DNA of 64,000 bases from Sphingomonas jeddahensis (GCF_001981525.1 NZ_MPSB01000008.1:62001-126000), one strand, 5' to 3'; shown: positions 9,073 through 17,995, counted from the stretch's first letter. The notes: a model not told the origin generated them from the letters alone. Numbers and translations are program-made.

Positions 9073-9201
9073 TCCCGCCTCCACTCTGCCTATTCAACGC
9101 GTTGATCAGCCGGACTGTTCCGCCGTTAACGATCATTTGCACAGGCTGTCGCATCGACGCGGCCATTGCACCGGCACCGCATCGCGCCGACATAAGCGTC
9201 A

Positions 9202-11028
9202 ATGCCTCCATCCGATCTGACGACGCGCAGCAGCGAGCGCCCGCTTGGCCCCACGCTGCGCCGCTTCCTTCCCTATCTCTGGCCAGCCGATGCGCCCGGC
9301 ATGAAGGCGCGCGTCGCGGGGGCGATGACGCTCGTCGTCCTGTCGAAGCTGGTGCAGGTCTATGGCGCGCCCTTCGCGCTACAGGGGGCGGTCGATGGCA
9401 TGGCGTCGCTGCCGCGGTCGCCCGCGACGCTCGTGATCCTGCTGGTGGCGGGCTATGCCGCCGCGCGCTTCGGCAGCACCTTGTTCGACAATCTGCGCAA
9501 CACCGTATTCGAAAAGGTCGGGCAGGAAGCTACCCGCCGCCTTGCCGCGCAGGTGTTTCGCCACCTTCACGATCTGTCGCTTCGCTTCCACCTCGAACGG
9601 CGCACCGGCGCGGTCACCAAGGTGGTCGAGCGCGGCACCAAGAGCATCGATACGATGCTCTACTTCCTCCTGTTCAACATCGCGCCGACCGTGCTCGAGC
9701 TGACGCTGGTGCTCGGCATCTTCTGGGTGAAGTTCGGCTGGCCGCTGGTCGCCGCGACGCTGGCGATGGTGGTCGTCTATATCTGGTTCACGCGAAAGGT
9801 GACCGACTGGCGCGCAAGCCTTCGCGAGCGGATGAACGATCTCGACACCGGCGCGGTGGCGCATGCGGTGGATTCGCTGCTCAACTTCGAGACGGTGAAA
9901 TATTTCGGCGCCGAGGACCGCGAGGCCCGGCGCTACGATGCCGCGATGCAGGCCTATGCCGGCGCGGCGGTGAAGTCCGAGAACAGCCTCGCCTGGCTCA
10001 ACATCGGCCAGGCCGCGATCACCAACCTGATGCTGGGCGCCGGCATGGCGTTCGTCGTCTGGGGCTGGGCGCAGGGCCGCTTCTCGGCCGGCGACGTGGT
10101 GCTCGTCTCGACGCTCCTGTCGCAGCTGTTCCGCCCGCTCGACCTGCTCGGCATGGTCTATCGCACGATCCGCCAGGGCGTGATCGACATGGGGGCGATG
10201 TTCGATCTGGTCGACACGCCGTCCGAAGTGGTCGACGCGCCCGGCGCCACGCCGCTCGCGATCGACACCGGCCATCTCCGCTTCGAGGACGTCCGCTTCG
10301 GCTACGATCCCGAGCGTGAGATCCTGAAGGGCATCACGCTCGACATTCCTGCCGGCAGCACGGTTGCGGTAGTGGGGCCTTCGGGAGCCGGCAAGTCGAC
10401 GCTCGCGCGGCTGCTGTACCGTTTCTACGATCTCACCGGCGGCCGCATCACGCTCGACGGGCAGGACATATCACGGGTGACGCAGGCGTCGCTGCGCGGC
10501 GCGATCGGCATCGTCCCGCAGGATACGGTGCTGTTCAACGACACGATCGGCTACAACATCGCCTATGGTCGCGAGGGTGCCGACGAGGCGGAGATCAAGG
10601 CGGCGGCACGCGGGGCGGCGATCGCCGGCTTCATCGAGCGCCAGCCCGACGGCTATGACACCCGCGTCGGAGAACGCGGGCTGAAGCTGTCGGGCGGCGA
10701 GAAGCAGCGCGTCGCGATCGCCCGCACCCTGCTCAAGAACCCGCCGGTGCTGATCCTTGACGAGGCGACATCGGCGCTCGACAGCCGCACCGAGGCTGAC
10801 ATCATGGCGACGCTGGAAGCGATCGAGCGCGGTCGAACGACGATCGTCATCGCCCACCGCCTGTCGACGATCGTCCACGCCGACAAGATCGTCGTGCTTG
10901 AGGCTGGACGCGTGGTGGAACAAGGCACGCACGACGAACTGCTGCGCGCCGGTGGCACCTATGCCGAGCTATGGACTCGCCAGGCCAGCGAGCGGCGCGA
11001 GGCGGAAGCAGAAGCGGTCGCCAACTAA
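9202..11028 (+). CDS. ABC exporter of the Atm1/HMT type (fused membrane and ATPase domains)
   Basis: A 608-residue half-transporter acting as a homodimer in the inner membrane. Residues 1-340 form the six-helix exporter domain, including FHLERRTGAVTKVVERGTKSI and the Atm1-like MNDLDTGAVAHAVDSLLNFETVKYF regions. The ATPase domain has Walker A GPSGAGKSTLARLL near residue 395, the signature LSGGEKQRVAIA, Walker B ILDEATSALD and the H-loop IAHRLST. Bacterial Atm1-like exporters move glutathione-linked metal or sulfur compounds; that substrate is inferred from family similarity. No accessory gene lies next to it. Confidence 0.88.
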   Translation: MPPSDLTTRSSERPLGPTLRRFLPYLWPADAPGMKARVAGAMTLVVLSKLVQVYGAPFALQGAVDGMASLPRSPATLVILLVAGYAAARFGSTLFDNLRNTVFEKVGQEATRRLAAQVFRHLHDLSLRFHLERRTGAVTKVVERGTKSIDTMLYFLLFNIAPTVLELTLVLGIFWVKFGWPLVAATLAMVVVYIWFTRKVTDWRASLRERMNDLDTGAVAHAVDSLLNFETVKYFGAEDREARRYDAAMQAYAGAAVKSENSLAWLNIGQAAITNLMLGAGMAFVVWGWAQGRFSAGDVVLVSTLLSQLFRPLDLLGMVYRTIRQGVIDMGAMFDLVDTPSEVVDAPGATPLAIDTGHLRFEDVRFGYDPEREILKGITLDIPAGSTVAVVGPSGAGKSTLARLLYRFYDLTGGRITLDGQDISRVTQASLRGAIGIVPQDTVLFNDTIGYNIAYGREGADEAEIKAAARGAAIAGFIERQPDGYDTRVGERGLKLSGGEKQRVAIARTLLKNPPVLILDEATSALDSRTEADIMATLEAIERGRTTIVIAHRLSTIVHADKIVVLEAGRVVEQGTHDELLRAGGTYAELWTRQASERREAEAEAVAN

Positions 11029-11031
11029 CCC

Positions 11032-11124
11032 CTCATCCCCGCGCAGGCTGGCATCCATAACCGCGGCCGAACTGGCTCCTACGAAGACCTGCGCGTCTGG
11101 ATCCCCGCCTTCGCGGGGATGACA
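11032..11124. repeat. Intergenic palindromic repeat, type C
   Basis: Starts CTCATCCCCGCGCAGG and ends GGATCCCCGCCTTCGCGGGG, then ATGACA. It fills the space between the ends of the convergent ABC exporter and GNAT genes. Confidence 0.75.
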
Positions 11125-11149
11125 CCAGATGTGGTGGAGCCGAACCGCC

Positions 11150-11422
11150 TCAGGCCAGCAGATCCCGGTACGCCGGATGCTTGTCGATATAGGCCTTCAC
11201 GAATTGGCATTGCGGGATCACCCGCAACCCCTGGTCGCGCGCGCTGTCGAGCGCGGCTCGGATCAGCTTGGAACCGACCCCCCGCCCTTCGATCTCGCGC
11301 GGCACCACCGTATGCGTGAAGACGATCCGCTCGCCTTCCCGCTGATAGGCGGCAACGGCGCGGTGGCCATCGACGTCCAGTTCGAATTCCTGTTCGGCGC
11401 GATTGTCTCGGACGGTGTTCAT
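11150..11422 (-). CDS. GNAT-fold N-acetyltransferase, small YidJ/YjdJ-like type
   Basis: A 90-residue, single-domain member of the small GNAT group. The core FTHTVVPREIEGRGVGSKLIRAALDSARDQGLRV contains the acetyl-CoA pyrophosphate loop (GRGVGSKL), and the C-terminus ends IDKHPAYRDLLA, as in relatives. Start ATG at 11422 (MNTVRDN). Its upstream region runs directly into a partial palindromic repeat and then recQ on the other strand. Substrate unknown. Confidence 0.8.
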   Translation of the reverse strand: MNTVRDNRAEQEFELDVDGHRAVAAYQREGERIVFTHTVVPREIEGRGVGSKLIRAALDSARDQGLRVIPQCQFVKAYIDKHPAYRDLLA

Positions 11423-11452
11423 GACGTGAAGATAGGAGCCGTGCTCGCGTCC

Positions 11453-11479
11453 GTCATCCCGCCGCACGCCGGGGTGACG
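11453..11479. repeat. Partial palindromic repeat (single hairpin)
   Basis: GTCATCCCGCCGCACGCC, then GGGGTGACG: one compact hairpin framed by GTCA and TGAC, apparently a solo unit of the larger repeats, in the divergent GNAT/recQ promoter region. Confidence 0.5.
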
Positions 11480-11512
11480 AACAGGCCGCACCCGCGTAGA
11501 GCCTCAAGCCGA

Positions 11513-13276
11513 ATGGCCGCCGATCCCGTCTCCGTCCTCCAGAAGCTGTGGGGCTATCCCGATTTCCGCGGTGTCCAGCGCCAGGTGGTCGATCGCGTCC
11601 TCGGCGGCCAGTCGACGCTCGCCGTGATGCCCACCGGCGCCGGCAAGTCGCTGACCTACCAGCTTCCCGCCACCATGCTCGACGGCACCGCGATCGTCGT
11701 TTCCCCGCTGATCGCGCTGATGCACGATCAGCTGCGCGCCGCCGAAGCGGTCGGCATCCGCGCCGCCACGCTCACCAGCGTCGACGAGAACAAGGCCGAA
11801 ACCCGCGGCCGTTTCCTCGATGGCGAGTTGGACCTGCTCTACATCGCCCCCGAACGCGCCTCCACTTCCGACTTCCGCGACTTGCTCGAGCGCGGCCGCG
11901 TTGCCCTCTTCGCCATCGACGAGGCGCATTGCGTCAGCGAATGGGGGCATGATTTCCGCCCCGATTACCGCCTGCTTCGCCCGCTTCTCGATCGCTTCCC
12001 CGGCGTCCCGCGCCTCGCGCTGACCGCCACCGCCGACGAGCATACCCGCGCCGACATCCTCGATCAGCTCGGCATCCCGCATGACGGCATGATCGTCGCC
12101 GGCTTCGACCGGCCTAATATCCGGTATTCGATCAGCCCCAAGGACAATACCACCCGCCAGATCGCCGATCTGATCCGCGACACGCCGGGCGCTGGCATCG
12201 TCTATGTCCAGTCGCGCGCCGGCACCGAAAAGATGGCCGATACGCTGCGCACCGCCACCGGTCGCCCGGTACGCGCCTATCACGCCGGGCTCGACCCCGA
12301 GGTACGCCGCCGCAACCAGGCCGATTTCGTCGCTAGCGAAGACATGGTGATCTGCGCCACCGTCGCGTTCGGCATGGGCATCGACAAGCCCGACGTGCGC
12401 TTCGTCGCGCATGCTGGCCTGCCCAAGTCGATCGAAGCCTATTACCAGGAGACCGGCCGCGCCGGCCGCGACGGCGATCCAGCTGTGGCGCATCTCTTCT
12501 GGGGCGCGGAAGATTTCGCCCGCGCCCGCCAGCGCATCGGCGAGGTAGAGCCGGCGCGGCAGCCCGGCGAGCGCCAGCGCCTCAATGCGCTCGGCGCGCT
12601 CGCCGAAACCGCCGGCTGCCGTCGCCGCATCCTGCTTGCGCATTTCGGCGAGACACCGCCGGAGGCGTGCGGCAATTGCGACAATTGCCTCTCGCCCCCG
12701 GCCGCGGTCGACGCCACCGAGACGGCGCGCAAATATCTCTCCGCCGTCTTCCGCACCGGCCAGAGCTTCGGCGCGACGTACATCGAGGAAGTACTCACCG
12801 GAAAATCGAGCGAACGCAGCCTGATGAACGGCCACGAGGCGCTGTCGGTGTGGAACATCGTCGATGGTGAGGAAGTCGCGATGTTGAAGCCTGTCGGACG
12901 CGCGCTGCTGCTCCGCGACGGCTTGCGCACCAACCCGCATGGTGGCCTCGAGTTCGGCCCCGCCGCCCGTGGGCTGATCAAGGGCGAGGACACGCTCAAG
13001 CTGGTCATCCCGCCCAAGCGCGAACGCCGCCGCCGCGGCGATCAGGCGGCCAACCCCGTCAACGATCCGCTCTTTGAAGCGCTGCGCACGCGCCGCCGCG
13101 AGCTGGCGCAGGAGGCCGGCGTGCCGCCCTATGTGATCTTCCACGATTCGGTGCTGCGGGAAATGGCCGCGGTCCGCCCTACGACGCTCCACGCGCTCGG
13201 CCGCCTCACCGGTATCGGGCAGCGCAAGCTCGACGCTTATGGCGAGCCGTTCCTGCGCGTCATCCGCGAGAACTGA
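11513..13276 (+). CDS. recQ: ATP-dependent DNA helicase RecQ
   Basis: A 3'-5' DNA helicase of recombination and fork repair. Walker A is MPTGAGKSLTYQLP near residue 38-52 and the DEAH-type box is AIDEAHCVSEWGHDFRPDY. The helicase C domain carries MGIDKPDVRFVAHAGLPKSIEAYYQETGRAGRDG; the zinc site is the cluster of cysteines in ACGNCDNC with an upstream Cys; a C-terminal HRDC domain begins near PLFEALRTRRRELA. The protein is 587 residues from ATG 11513. The frame is open far upstream, but that part is repeat-derived and unconserved. Confidence 0.96.
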   Translation: MAADPVSVLQKLWGYPDFRGVQRQVVDRVLGGQSTLAVMPTGAGKSLTYQLPATMLDGTAIVVSPLIALMHDQLRAAEAVGIRAATLTSVDENKAETRGRFLDGELDLLYIAPERASTSDFRDLLERGRVALFAIDEAHCVSEWGHDFRPDYRLLRPLLDRFPGVPRLALTATADEHTRADILDQLGIPHDGMIVAGFDRPNIRYSISPKDNTTRQIADLIRDTPGAGIVYVQSRAGTEKMADTLRTATGRPVRAYHAGLDPEVRRRNQADFVASEDMVICATVAFGMGIDKPDVRFVAHAGLPKSIEAYYQETGRAGRDGDPAVAHLFWGAEDFARARQRIGEVEPARQPGERQRLNALGALAETAGCRRRILLAHFGETPPEACGNCDNCLSPPAAVDATETARKYLSAVFRTGQSFGATYIEEVLTGKSSERSLMNGHEALSVWNIVDGEEVAMLKPVGRALLLRDGLRTNPHGGLEFGPAARGLIKGEDTLKLVIPPKRERRRRGDQAANPVNDPLFEALRTRRRELAQEAGVPPYVIFHDSVLREMAAVRPTTLHALGRLTGIGQRKLDAYGEPFLRVIREN

Positions 13277-13340
13277 AAACCCCCTCATCATGGCCTCGTG
13301 CCGGCATGACGAGAAAACAGACGGCACCCCACCTGTCCTC

Positions 13341-13433
13341 GTCATCCCCGCGCAGGCGGGGATCCATAACCGCAACGTCCTGTAAGAGCCGCCACGCCGG
13401 CGGCCATGGATTTCCGCCTTCGCAGGAATGACG
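13341..13433. repeat. Intergenic palindromic repeat, type C
   Basis: Starts GTCATCCCCGCGCAGGCGGG and ends TTCCGCCTTCGCAGGAATGACG. A half-copy (CTCATCATGGCCTCGTGCC, then GGCATGACG) precedes it at about 13283-13311, so the recQ-DUF442 gap is mostly repeat. Confidence 0.75.
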
Positions 13434-13474
13434 AAGGAGAAGACGAACACTGCAACCTGCGCTATCGCCCCAAT

Positions 13475-13909
13475 ATGCTCGACATCCGCCGCATCGACGA
13501 CCGCGTCTCGGTCGCCCCGCAGATTGCCCCAGAGGATATTGCCGCGATCAAGGCGGCGGGCTTCGTCGCGATCGTCAACAACCGCCCCGATGGCGAGGAA
13601 AGCAGCCAGCCGACCGGCGATTCGATCCGCGCCGCCGCCGAGGATCACGGCCTCGCCTATACCGCCATTCCCGTCACGGGCGCCGGCTTCTCGATGCCGC
13701 AGGTCACCGCGATGATCGACGCGCTGGGCGCCGTGGGCGGCCCGGTGCTGGCTTATTGCCGTTCGGGCACGCGCTCGTGCAACCTGTGGGCACTGTCGCA
13801 GGCTGGCCTCGGCGCCGATCCGGAGACGTTGACCGAGCAGGCGCGCGGCGCTGGTTACGATCTCACCGGCCTGCGCCCGCTGATGGATGCGGTGGCGCCG
13901 CCGAAATGA
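13475..13909 (+). CDS. TIGR01244/DUF442 family phosphatase-like protein (BLH domain)
   Basis: A 144-residue cytoplasmic protein with the beta-lactamase-hydrolase-like (DUF442) fold related to cysteine phosphatases. It begins MLDIRRIDDRVSVAPQIAPED; the phosphate-binding loop is YCRSGTRSCNLW (Cys-x5-Arg) near residue 95, preceded by NNRPDGEESSQP. Relatives fused to persulfide dioxygenases are linked with sulfide metabolism; this one is stand-alone, so that link is only inference. Its stop overlaps the next gene's start (ATGA). Confidence 0.82.
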   Translation: MLDIRRIDDRVSVAPQIAPEDIAAIKAAGFVAIVNNRPDGEESSQPTGDSIRAAAEDHGLAYTAIPVTGAGFSMPQVTAMIDALGAVGGPVLAYCRSGTRSCNLWALSQAGLGADPETLTEQARGAGYDLTGLRPLMDAVAPPK

Positions 13910-14301
13910 TCTGGATCCTGGCGGGCGCAGCGCTCGCCGCGGTTGTTCTTCTGGGCGCGCTCGGCTGGCGTCTGACGCGGCCGCGCGCCACCCACCGGAT
14001 GGACGCTCCCGAAGAAGCGATGCAAGCTGCCGAGCAATCGCTGGCGGGCTTTGCTGCGCTGTCGGCAGTGGTCGGGCAGGATGGCCAGGCCGCGCTGGTC
14101 TTCGGCGACGGGCTGCGTGTTGCGGTGCTTAAGATCCGCGGTCACGCCATTGCGGCGCGCGAGATCGTCTGGCGCGACGTCCGCGCGACTCGCGAAGGCC
14201 TTCTCGTCGCCACCAATGATCGCCGCTTCGGCACCGTGCTGATCGCCGGCATCGACAATCTCGACGTCCGCCGACTCGCCCCGCAACTGACGCGCGGCTA
14301 G
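13906..14301 (+). CDS. Hypothetical single-pass membrane protein
   Basis: 131 residues starting MIWILAGAALAAVVLLGALGW, an N-terminal membrane anchor, then a soluble domain (DGQAALVFGDGLRVAVLKIRG, and near the end LIAGIDNLDVRRLAPQL) that looks like a small all-beta fold. It is coupled to the DUF442 gene by a 4-base ATGA overlap, so the two are surely co-translated. No family recognised. Confidence 0.7.
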   Translation: MIWILAGAALAAVVLLGALGWRLTRPRATHRMDAPEEAMQAAEQSLAGFAALSAVVGQDGQAALVFGDGLRVAVLKIRGHAIAAREIVWRDVRATREGLLVATNDRRFGTVLIAGIDNLDVRRLAPQLTRG

Positions 14302-14322
14302 CCGACCGCCCCCAGCGCCGCC

Positions 14323-14411
14323 GTCATGCTGAACTCGTTTCAGCATCACCGCGCCACAAGCAACGGCATGCCAGCAGGACAGGTGGACCCTGAAACAAGT
14401 TCAGGGTGACA
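14323..14411. repeat. Intergenic palindromic repeat, type A
   Basis: Starts GTCATGCTGAACTCGTTTCA and ends CCTGAAACAAGTTCAGGGTG. It lies between the ends of two convergent genes. Confidence 0.8.
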
Positions 14412-14453
14412 GCGTGGTGCGGAAAGGTGCGCCCCGCCAAACCCGCCTACCCT

Positions 14454-16058
14454 TCACGTCACCAGCCGCTGCAACGCCGCCAGCGTATCGGCCTCTGCCG
14501 CGGGCTTGTCCGTGCGAATCCGCGCGATCCGCGGGAAGCGCATCGCCACGCCCGATTTGTGCCGCTTCGACGCGTGGATCGAATCGAACGCCACCTCCAG
14601 CACCAGCGTCTTTTCCACCTCGCGCACCGGCCCGAAGCGGTTGAGCGTGTGCGTGCGCACGAACTTGTCGAGCTGCTTCAATTCCTCGTCGGTAATCCCC
14701 GAATAGGCCTTGCCCACCGGCAGCAGCTCGCCGTCTTCGGTCCAGCAGCCAAAGGTATAGTCGCTGTAGAAGGATGATCGCCGCCCGTTGCCGCGCTGCG
14801 CGTACATCATCACGCAATCGGCGGTCAGCGGATCGCGCTTCCACTTGTACCACAGGCCGACACGCCGCCCCGTGACATAGGGCGAATCGCGCCGCTTCAG
14901 CATCACGCCCTCGATCGCTGCATCGCGCGCGCGCGCGCGAATGCCCTCCAGCTCGGTGAAATCCTCCGCCTCGATCAGCGCCGACACATCGAACCGCTCG
15001 GGATCGAGCTTGGCCGCGAACGCCTCCAGCCGAGCGCGCCGCTCGTGCCACGGCCGCTCGCGAAGGTCCTCAGCGCGATCGAACAATATGTCGTAAAGCC
15101 GCACAAACGCCGGCGCTTCCTCCAGCATCTTCGCCGAAACGACCTTGCGCCCCAGCCGCTGCTGAAGCGCGTTGAAGCTCGCCGCTCCGCCACCATCCTC
15201 AAGCGCACCGCCCTGCGCCTCGCCTTTCACCAGCAGTTCGCCGTCCACGACGCCATGCGCGGCAAAGGCCGCCGCGACATCCGGAAAGGCGCGAGTCACA
15301 TCGTCGCCGGTCCGGCTGTACAGCCGAGTCTCGCCCCCCTCCGCATTGGGCACATGGACGATCTGGACTCGGATCCCGTCCCACTTCCACTCGGCCGCAT
15401 AATCGGCAAGGTCGACGCGCAGATCCTCCAGCGGATGCGCCAGCATGAAGGGGCGAAACACCGGCACGTCGGCCGCGGTCGGCTGGCTTCCGCGCCCCTC
15501 GACCCAGTCGAACAGCGACGCATAAGGCGGCTCGATCCCGTGCCACACCTCTTCCACCGCCTCGACATCGACGCCGAACGCATCCGCCAGCGCCTGCTTG
15601 GCGAGCCGCGCCGACACACCCACGCGCAAGCTGCCGGTCGCCATCTTGAGCAGCGCGAACCTTTCGTCGGCATCGAGCTGGTCCAGCATCCGCGCCAGCG
15701 CCGCCGGCGCTTCGCTGCGCGACAGGTGCATCAGCCGGTCGATCACCGCCGAGACGGACAGCGGCTCCGCTTCCACCGGCCCTTCGGGCGCGGGCCACAG
15801 CAGCGCCACCGTCTCTGCCGAATCGCCCACGAAGTCGCGGCTCATGCGGTACAGCACCGGATCGACGCGTTCCTCGATCAAGCCGCGGATCACCGCCGGC
15901 TTCACGCCCGGGATGTCGAGGTCGCCCGTCAGCGCCGCCATCGCCCAGCCGCGGTCGGGATCGGGCGTGGCGCGCAGATAATCGCCGATCAGCTTGAGCT
16001 TCGTGAGCCGCGAACGGGTGTAGATCAGCGAATCGAGTAACTGCGCAAAGGCGTGCAT
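14454..16058 (-). CDS. ATP-dependent DNA ligase, cisplatin-damage-response type
   Basis: A 534-residue ATP-dependent DNA ligase. The nucleotidyl-lysine motif is EWKWDGIRVQ with Lys at residue 225. Other nucleotidyltransferase motifs are YSRTGDDVTRAFPD, VDGELLV, EGVMLKRRDSPYVTGRR and LWYKWKRDPLTADCV; the OB-fold follows. The N-terminal alpha-helical domain (MHAFAQLLDSLIYTRSRLTKLKLIGDYL) is that of the group annotated as cisplatin damage response ligase. In other genomes that group usually sits with a ligase-associated exonuclease, DEXH helicase and PdeM nuclease; none is adjacent here. Confidence 0.9.
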   Translation of the reverse strand: MHAFAQLLDSLIYTRSRLTKLKLIGDYLRATPDPDRGWAMAALTGDLDIPGVKPAVIRGLIEERVDPVLYRMSRDFVGDSAETVALLWPAPEGPVEAEPLSVSAVIDRLMHLSRSEAPAALARMLDQLDADERFALLKMATGSLRVGVSARLAKQALADAFGVDVEAVEEVWHGIEPPYASLFDWVEGRGSQPTAADVPVFRPFMLAHPLEDLRVDLADYAAEWKWDGIRVQIVHVPNAEGGETRLYSRTGDDVTRAFPDVAAAFAAHGVVDGELLVKGEAQGGALEDGGGAASFNALQQRLGRKVVSAKMLEEAPAFVRLYDILFDRAEDLRERPWHERRARLEAFAAKLDPERFDVSALIEAEDFTELEGIRARARDAAIEGVMLKRRDSPYVTGRRVGLWYKWKRDPLTADCVMMYAQRGNGRRSSFYSDYTFGCWTEDGELLPVGKAYSGITDEELKQLDKFVRTHTLNRFGPVREVEKTLVLEVAFDSIHASKRHKSGVAMRFPRIARIRTDKPAAEADTLAALQRLVT

Positions 16059-16108
16059 GGCGGGTGCAACGCTTGGCGGGTGCGATGCGCTCCGGCTACC
16101 GGGGGCCG

Positions 16109-16948
16109 ATGAGATCCATGTTTCGCTTTATCGGCTGGTTCCTGCTCGTCGGCTGCTGCGTCGGCGGGGCGTTGCTTGGTTTTGCGTGGCGCGAGGCTCA
16201 CCGCGATCCCATTGTGCGGCGCGCGACCATCGCGCTTCCGGATTGGCCCGCCGGCAAGCCGCCAGTCACCGTTGCGCTGGCGAGCGACATCCATGTCGGC
16301 GGCGGCGCGATGGATGCGGCGCGGCTCAGGCGGATGGCGGCGCGGATCGCCGCGACCCGCGCCGATCTCGTCGTGCTCGCGGGCGATTTCATCGACGGAC
16401 ACGAACCACGCACGGCGCGCGCCAATGCTCCCGTGCTCACCGCCGCGCTGAAGCATCTGCGTCCACCGCTCGGCACCATCGCGGTGCTTGGCAATCATGA
16501 CAATGACAGCGATCCCCGCGCAGTCGCCGCGGCGCTAGCCGCCGCCGGCATCTCCGTGATCGAGAATGACGCCGTCACGCGCGGCCCGCTGGCCGTTGGC
16601 GTGGTGGGCGATTCGTACAGCAGGCATGACGATCTTCCCGCCACCTTGCGCGCCATGCGCAGCGTGCCGGGCGCCCGCCTGGTCGTCACGCACTCCCCCG
16701 ACATAGCCCCGACCCTCCCCGACGATACGCCGCTGCTCCTCGCCGGTCACACGCATTGCGGCCAGGTCGTGTTTCCGCTCGTCGGGGCGCTCTGGATTCC
16801 GTCGGGACTGGGCGAACGCTACCGCTGCGGCCTGATCCGTGACGGGACGCGCACCGTGGTGGTCGGCGCCGGCCTGGGCACCAGCATGCTCCCCATCCGC
16901 CTCGGCGCGCCGCCGGACTTGTGGCTGCTGACGCTCGGCCCGCGTTGA
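16109..16948 (+). CDS. Membrane-anchored calcineurin-like metallophosphoesterase (YaeI-like)
   Basis: A 279-residue protein with one N-terminal membrane helix (MFRFIGWFLLVGCCVGGALLGF) and a binuclear metallophosphoesterase domain with motifs in order: SDIHVG, GDFIDG, GNHDND, THSPD and GHTHCGQ. YaeI-like relatives act on lipid or nucleotide phosphodiesters at the membrane; substrate here is unknown. It is divergent from the DNA ligase gene with 50 bases between. ATG at 16109 or 16118 could be the start. Confidence 0.85.
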   Translation: MRSMFRFIGWFLLVGCCVGGALLGFAWREAHRDPIVRRATIALPDWPAGKPPVTVALASDIHVGGGAMDAARLRRMAARIAATRADLVVLAGDFIDGHEPRTARANAPVLTAALKHLRPPLGTIAVLGNHDNDSDPRAVAAALAAAGISVIENDAVTRGPLAVGVVGDSYSRHDDLPATLRAMRSVPGARLVVTHSPDIAPTLPDDTPLLLAGHTHCGQVVFPLVGALWIPSGLGERYRCGLIRDGTRTVVVGAGLGTSMLPIRLGAPPDLWLLTLGPR

Positions 16949-16974
16949 CCCATTCGCACATGGCCCATATATGG
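16945..16974 (+). promoter_or_regulatory. Promoter with palindromic operator for parD-like/map
   Basis: TTGACC at 16945-16950 and TATATG at 16968-16973 are 17 bases apart, a good sigma-70 layout. The -10 box is buried in a perfect 10-bp palindrome CCATATATGG (16965-16974), and AT-rich sequence continues to 16992, unusual in this GC-rich region. An autoregulatory site for the ParD-like protein is an inference. Confidence 0.5.
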
Positions 16975-17005
16975 AACGTATATAGTTATAATGGAGCGTT
17001 CGGGC

Positions 17006-17200
17006 ATGGGCATCGTGAAGATCGACGACGAACTGCATGAACAGGCGCGCCGCGCCAGCACGGTGATGTGCCGCTCGATCAATGCCCAGGCGGAATTCTG
17101 GATGAAGATCGGCATGATCGCCGAAGCCAATCCGACGCTGTCGTTCAACGAGATCGTGAGCCGCGAGTTCGCCGCCGCGCAGCTCCGGGTCGCTGCCTGA
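17006..17200 (+). CDS. ParD-like antitoxin-family protein
   Basis: A small protein (64 residues from ATG 17006, which follows GGAG by nine bases; ATG 16991 overlaps the promoter-like TATAAT) matching the ParD_like family: MGIVKIDDELHEQARRASTVMCRSINAQAEFWMKIGMIAE. The N-terminal part looks like a ribbon-helix-helix DNA-binding segment. No ParE-type toxin follows. Instead the next gene, one base after the stop, is methionine aminopeptidase, so the two form an operon. I infer a regulator of map rather than a true antitoxin. Confidence 0.75.
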   Translation: MGIVKIDDELHEQARRASTVMCRSINAQAEFWMKIGMIAEANPTLSFNEIVSREFAAAQLRVAA

Positions 17201-17201
17201 C

Positions 17202-17975
17202 ATGGTGAAGACGCCGGACGAGCTCGCGCTGATGCGCATCTCGGGCAAGCTGCTCGCCTCCGTGTTCGAAATGCTCGATGGCCAGGACCTTGCCGGCATG
17301 TCGACGCTGCAGGTCAATGACATGGTCGACCGGTTCATCACGGTGGACCTTGCTGCGCGCCCAGCAAGCAAGGGGCAGTACGGCTTCGCCTATGTCCTCA
17401 ACTGCTCGATCAACCACGTCGTCTGCCACGGCGTGCCGAGCGCCGAGGAGATCATCCAGGACGGCGACATCATCAATCTGGACATCACGCTGGAAAAGAA
17501 CGGCTTTATCGCCGATTCGAGCAAGACCTACATGGTCGGCAACACGCCGCCAGCCGCCAAACGGCTGGTGCGCGTCGCGCAGGAGGCGATGTGGCACGGC
17601 ATCCGCCAGGTCCGCCCGGGCGCGCATGTCGGCGACATCGGCTTCGCCATCGAGCGTCACGCTAAGAAAAACGGCTATTCGGTGGTTCGCGAATTCTGCG
17701 GCCACGGGATCGGGCGCGAAATGCATGAAGAGCCGCAAGTGCTCAACTACGGCAGACCCGGCACCGGGCCGAAGCTGCGCGAAGGCATGGTCTTTACCGT
17801 CGAGCCGATGGTTAACCAGGGCAGCCGCAAGGTTTCCACCCAGGACGATGGCTGGACCGTCGTCACCCACGATCGCAAGCTGTCCGCGCAATTCGAACAT
17901 ACCGTTGCAGTGACCGCCAGCGGGGTGGAGGTCCTCACCTTGCGCCGCGACGAAAAGGCGCCGGCGCACGCCTGA
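17202..17975 (+). CDS. map: Type I methionine aminopeptidase
   Basis: Removes the N-terminal methionine from nascent proteins in the cytoplasm. 257 residues with the pita-bread fold. Metal ligands appear as Asp in INLDIT, Asp in FIADSSKTY, His in GHGIGREMHEEP, Glu in VFTVEPMVN and Glu in AQFEHTVAV; the substrate histidine is in NHVVCHGVPS. The ATG lies one base after the ParD-like stop, so translation is probably coupled. An essential enzyme in most bacteria. Confidence 0.95.
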   Translation: MVKTPDELALMRISGKLLASVFEMLDGQDLAGMSTLQVNDMVDRFITVDLAARPASKGQYGFAYVLNCSINHVVCHGVPSAEEIIQDGDIINLDITLEKNGFIADSSKTYMVGNTPPAAKRLVRVAQEAMWHGIRQVRPGAHVGDIGFAIERHAKKNGYSVVREFCGHGIGREMHEEPQVLNYGRPGTGPKLREGMVFTVEPMVNQGSRKVSTQDDGWTVVTHDRKLSAQFEHTVAVTASGVEVLTLRRDEKAPAHA

Positions 17976-17995
17976 TCACGCGCCGGCCCGGCAGC

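Noticed and set aside
16109-16948. PdeM, the nuclease partner of the neighbouring ligase
   Set aside because: The protein has an N-terminal membrane helix and YaeI-like motif spacing and is longer than PdeM; only the phosphoesterase fold is shared.
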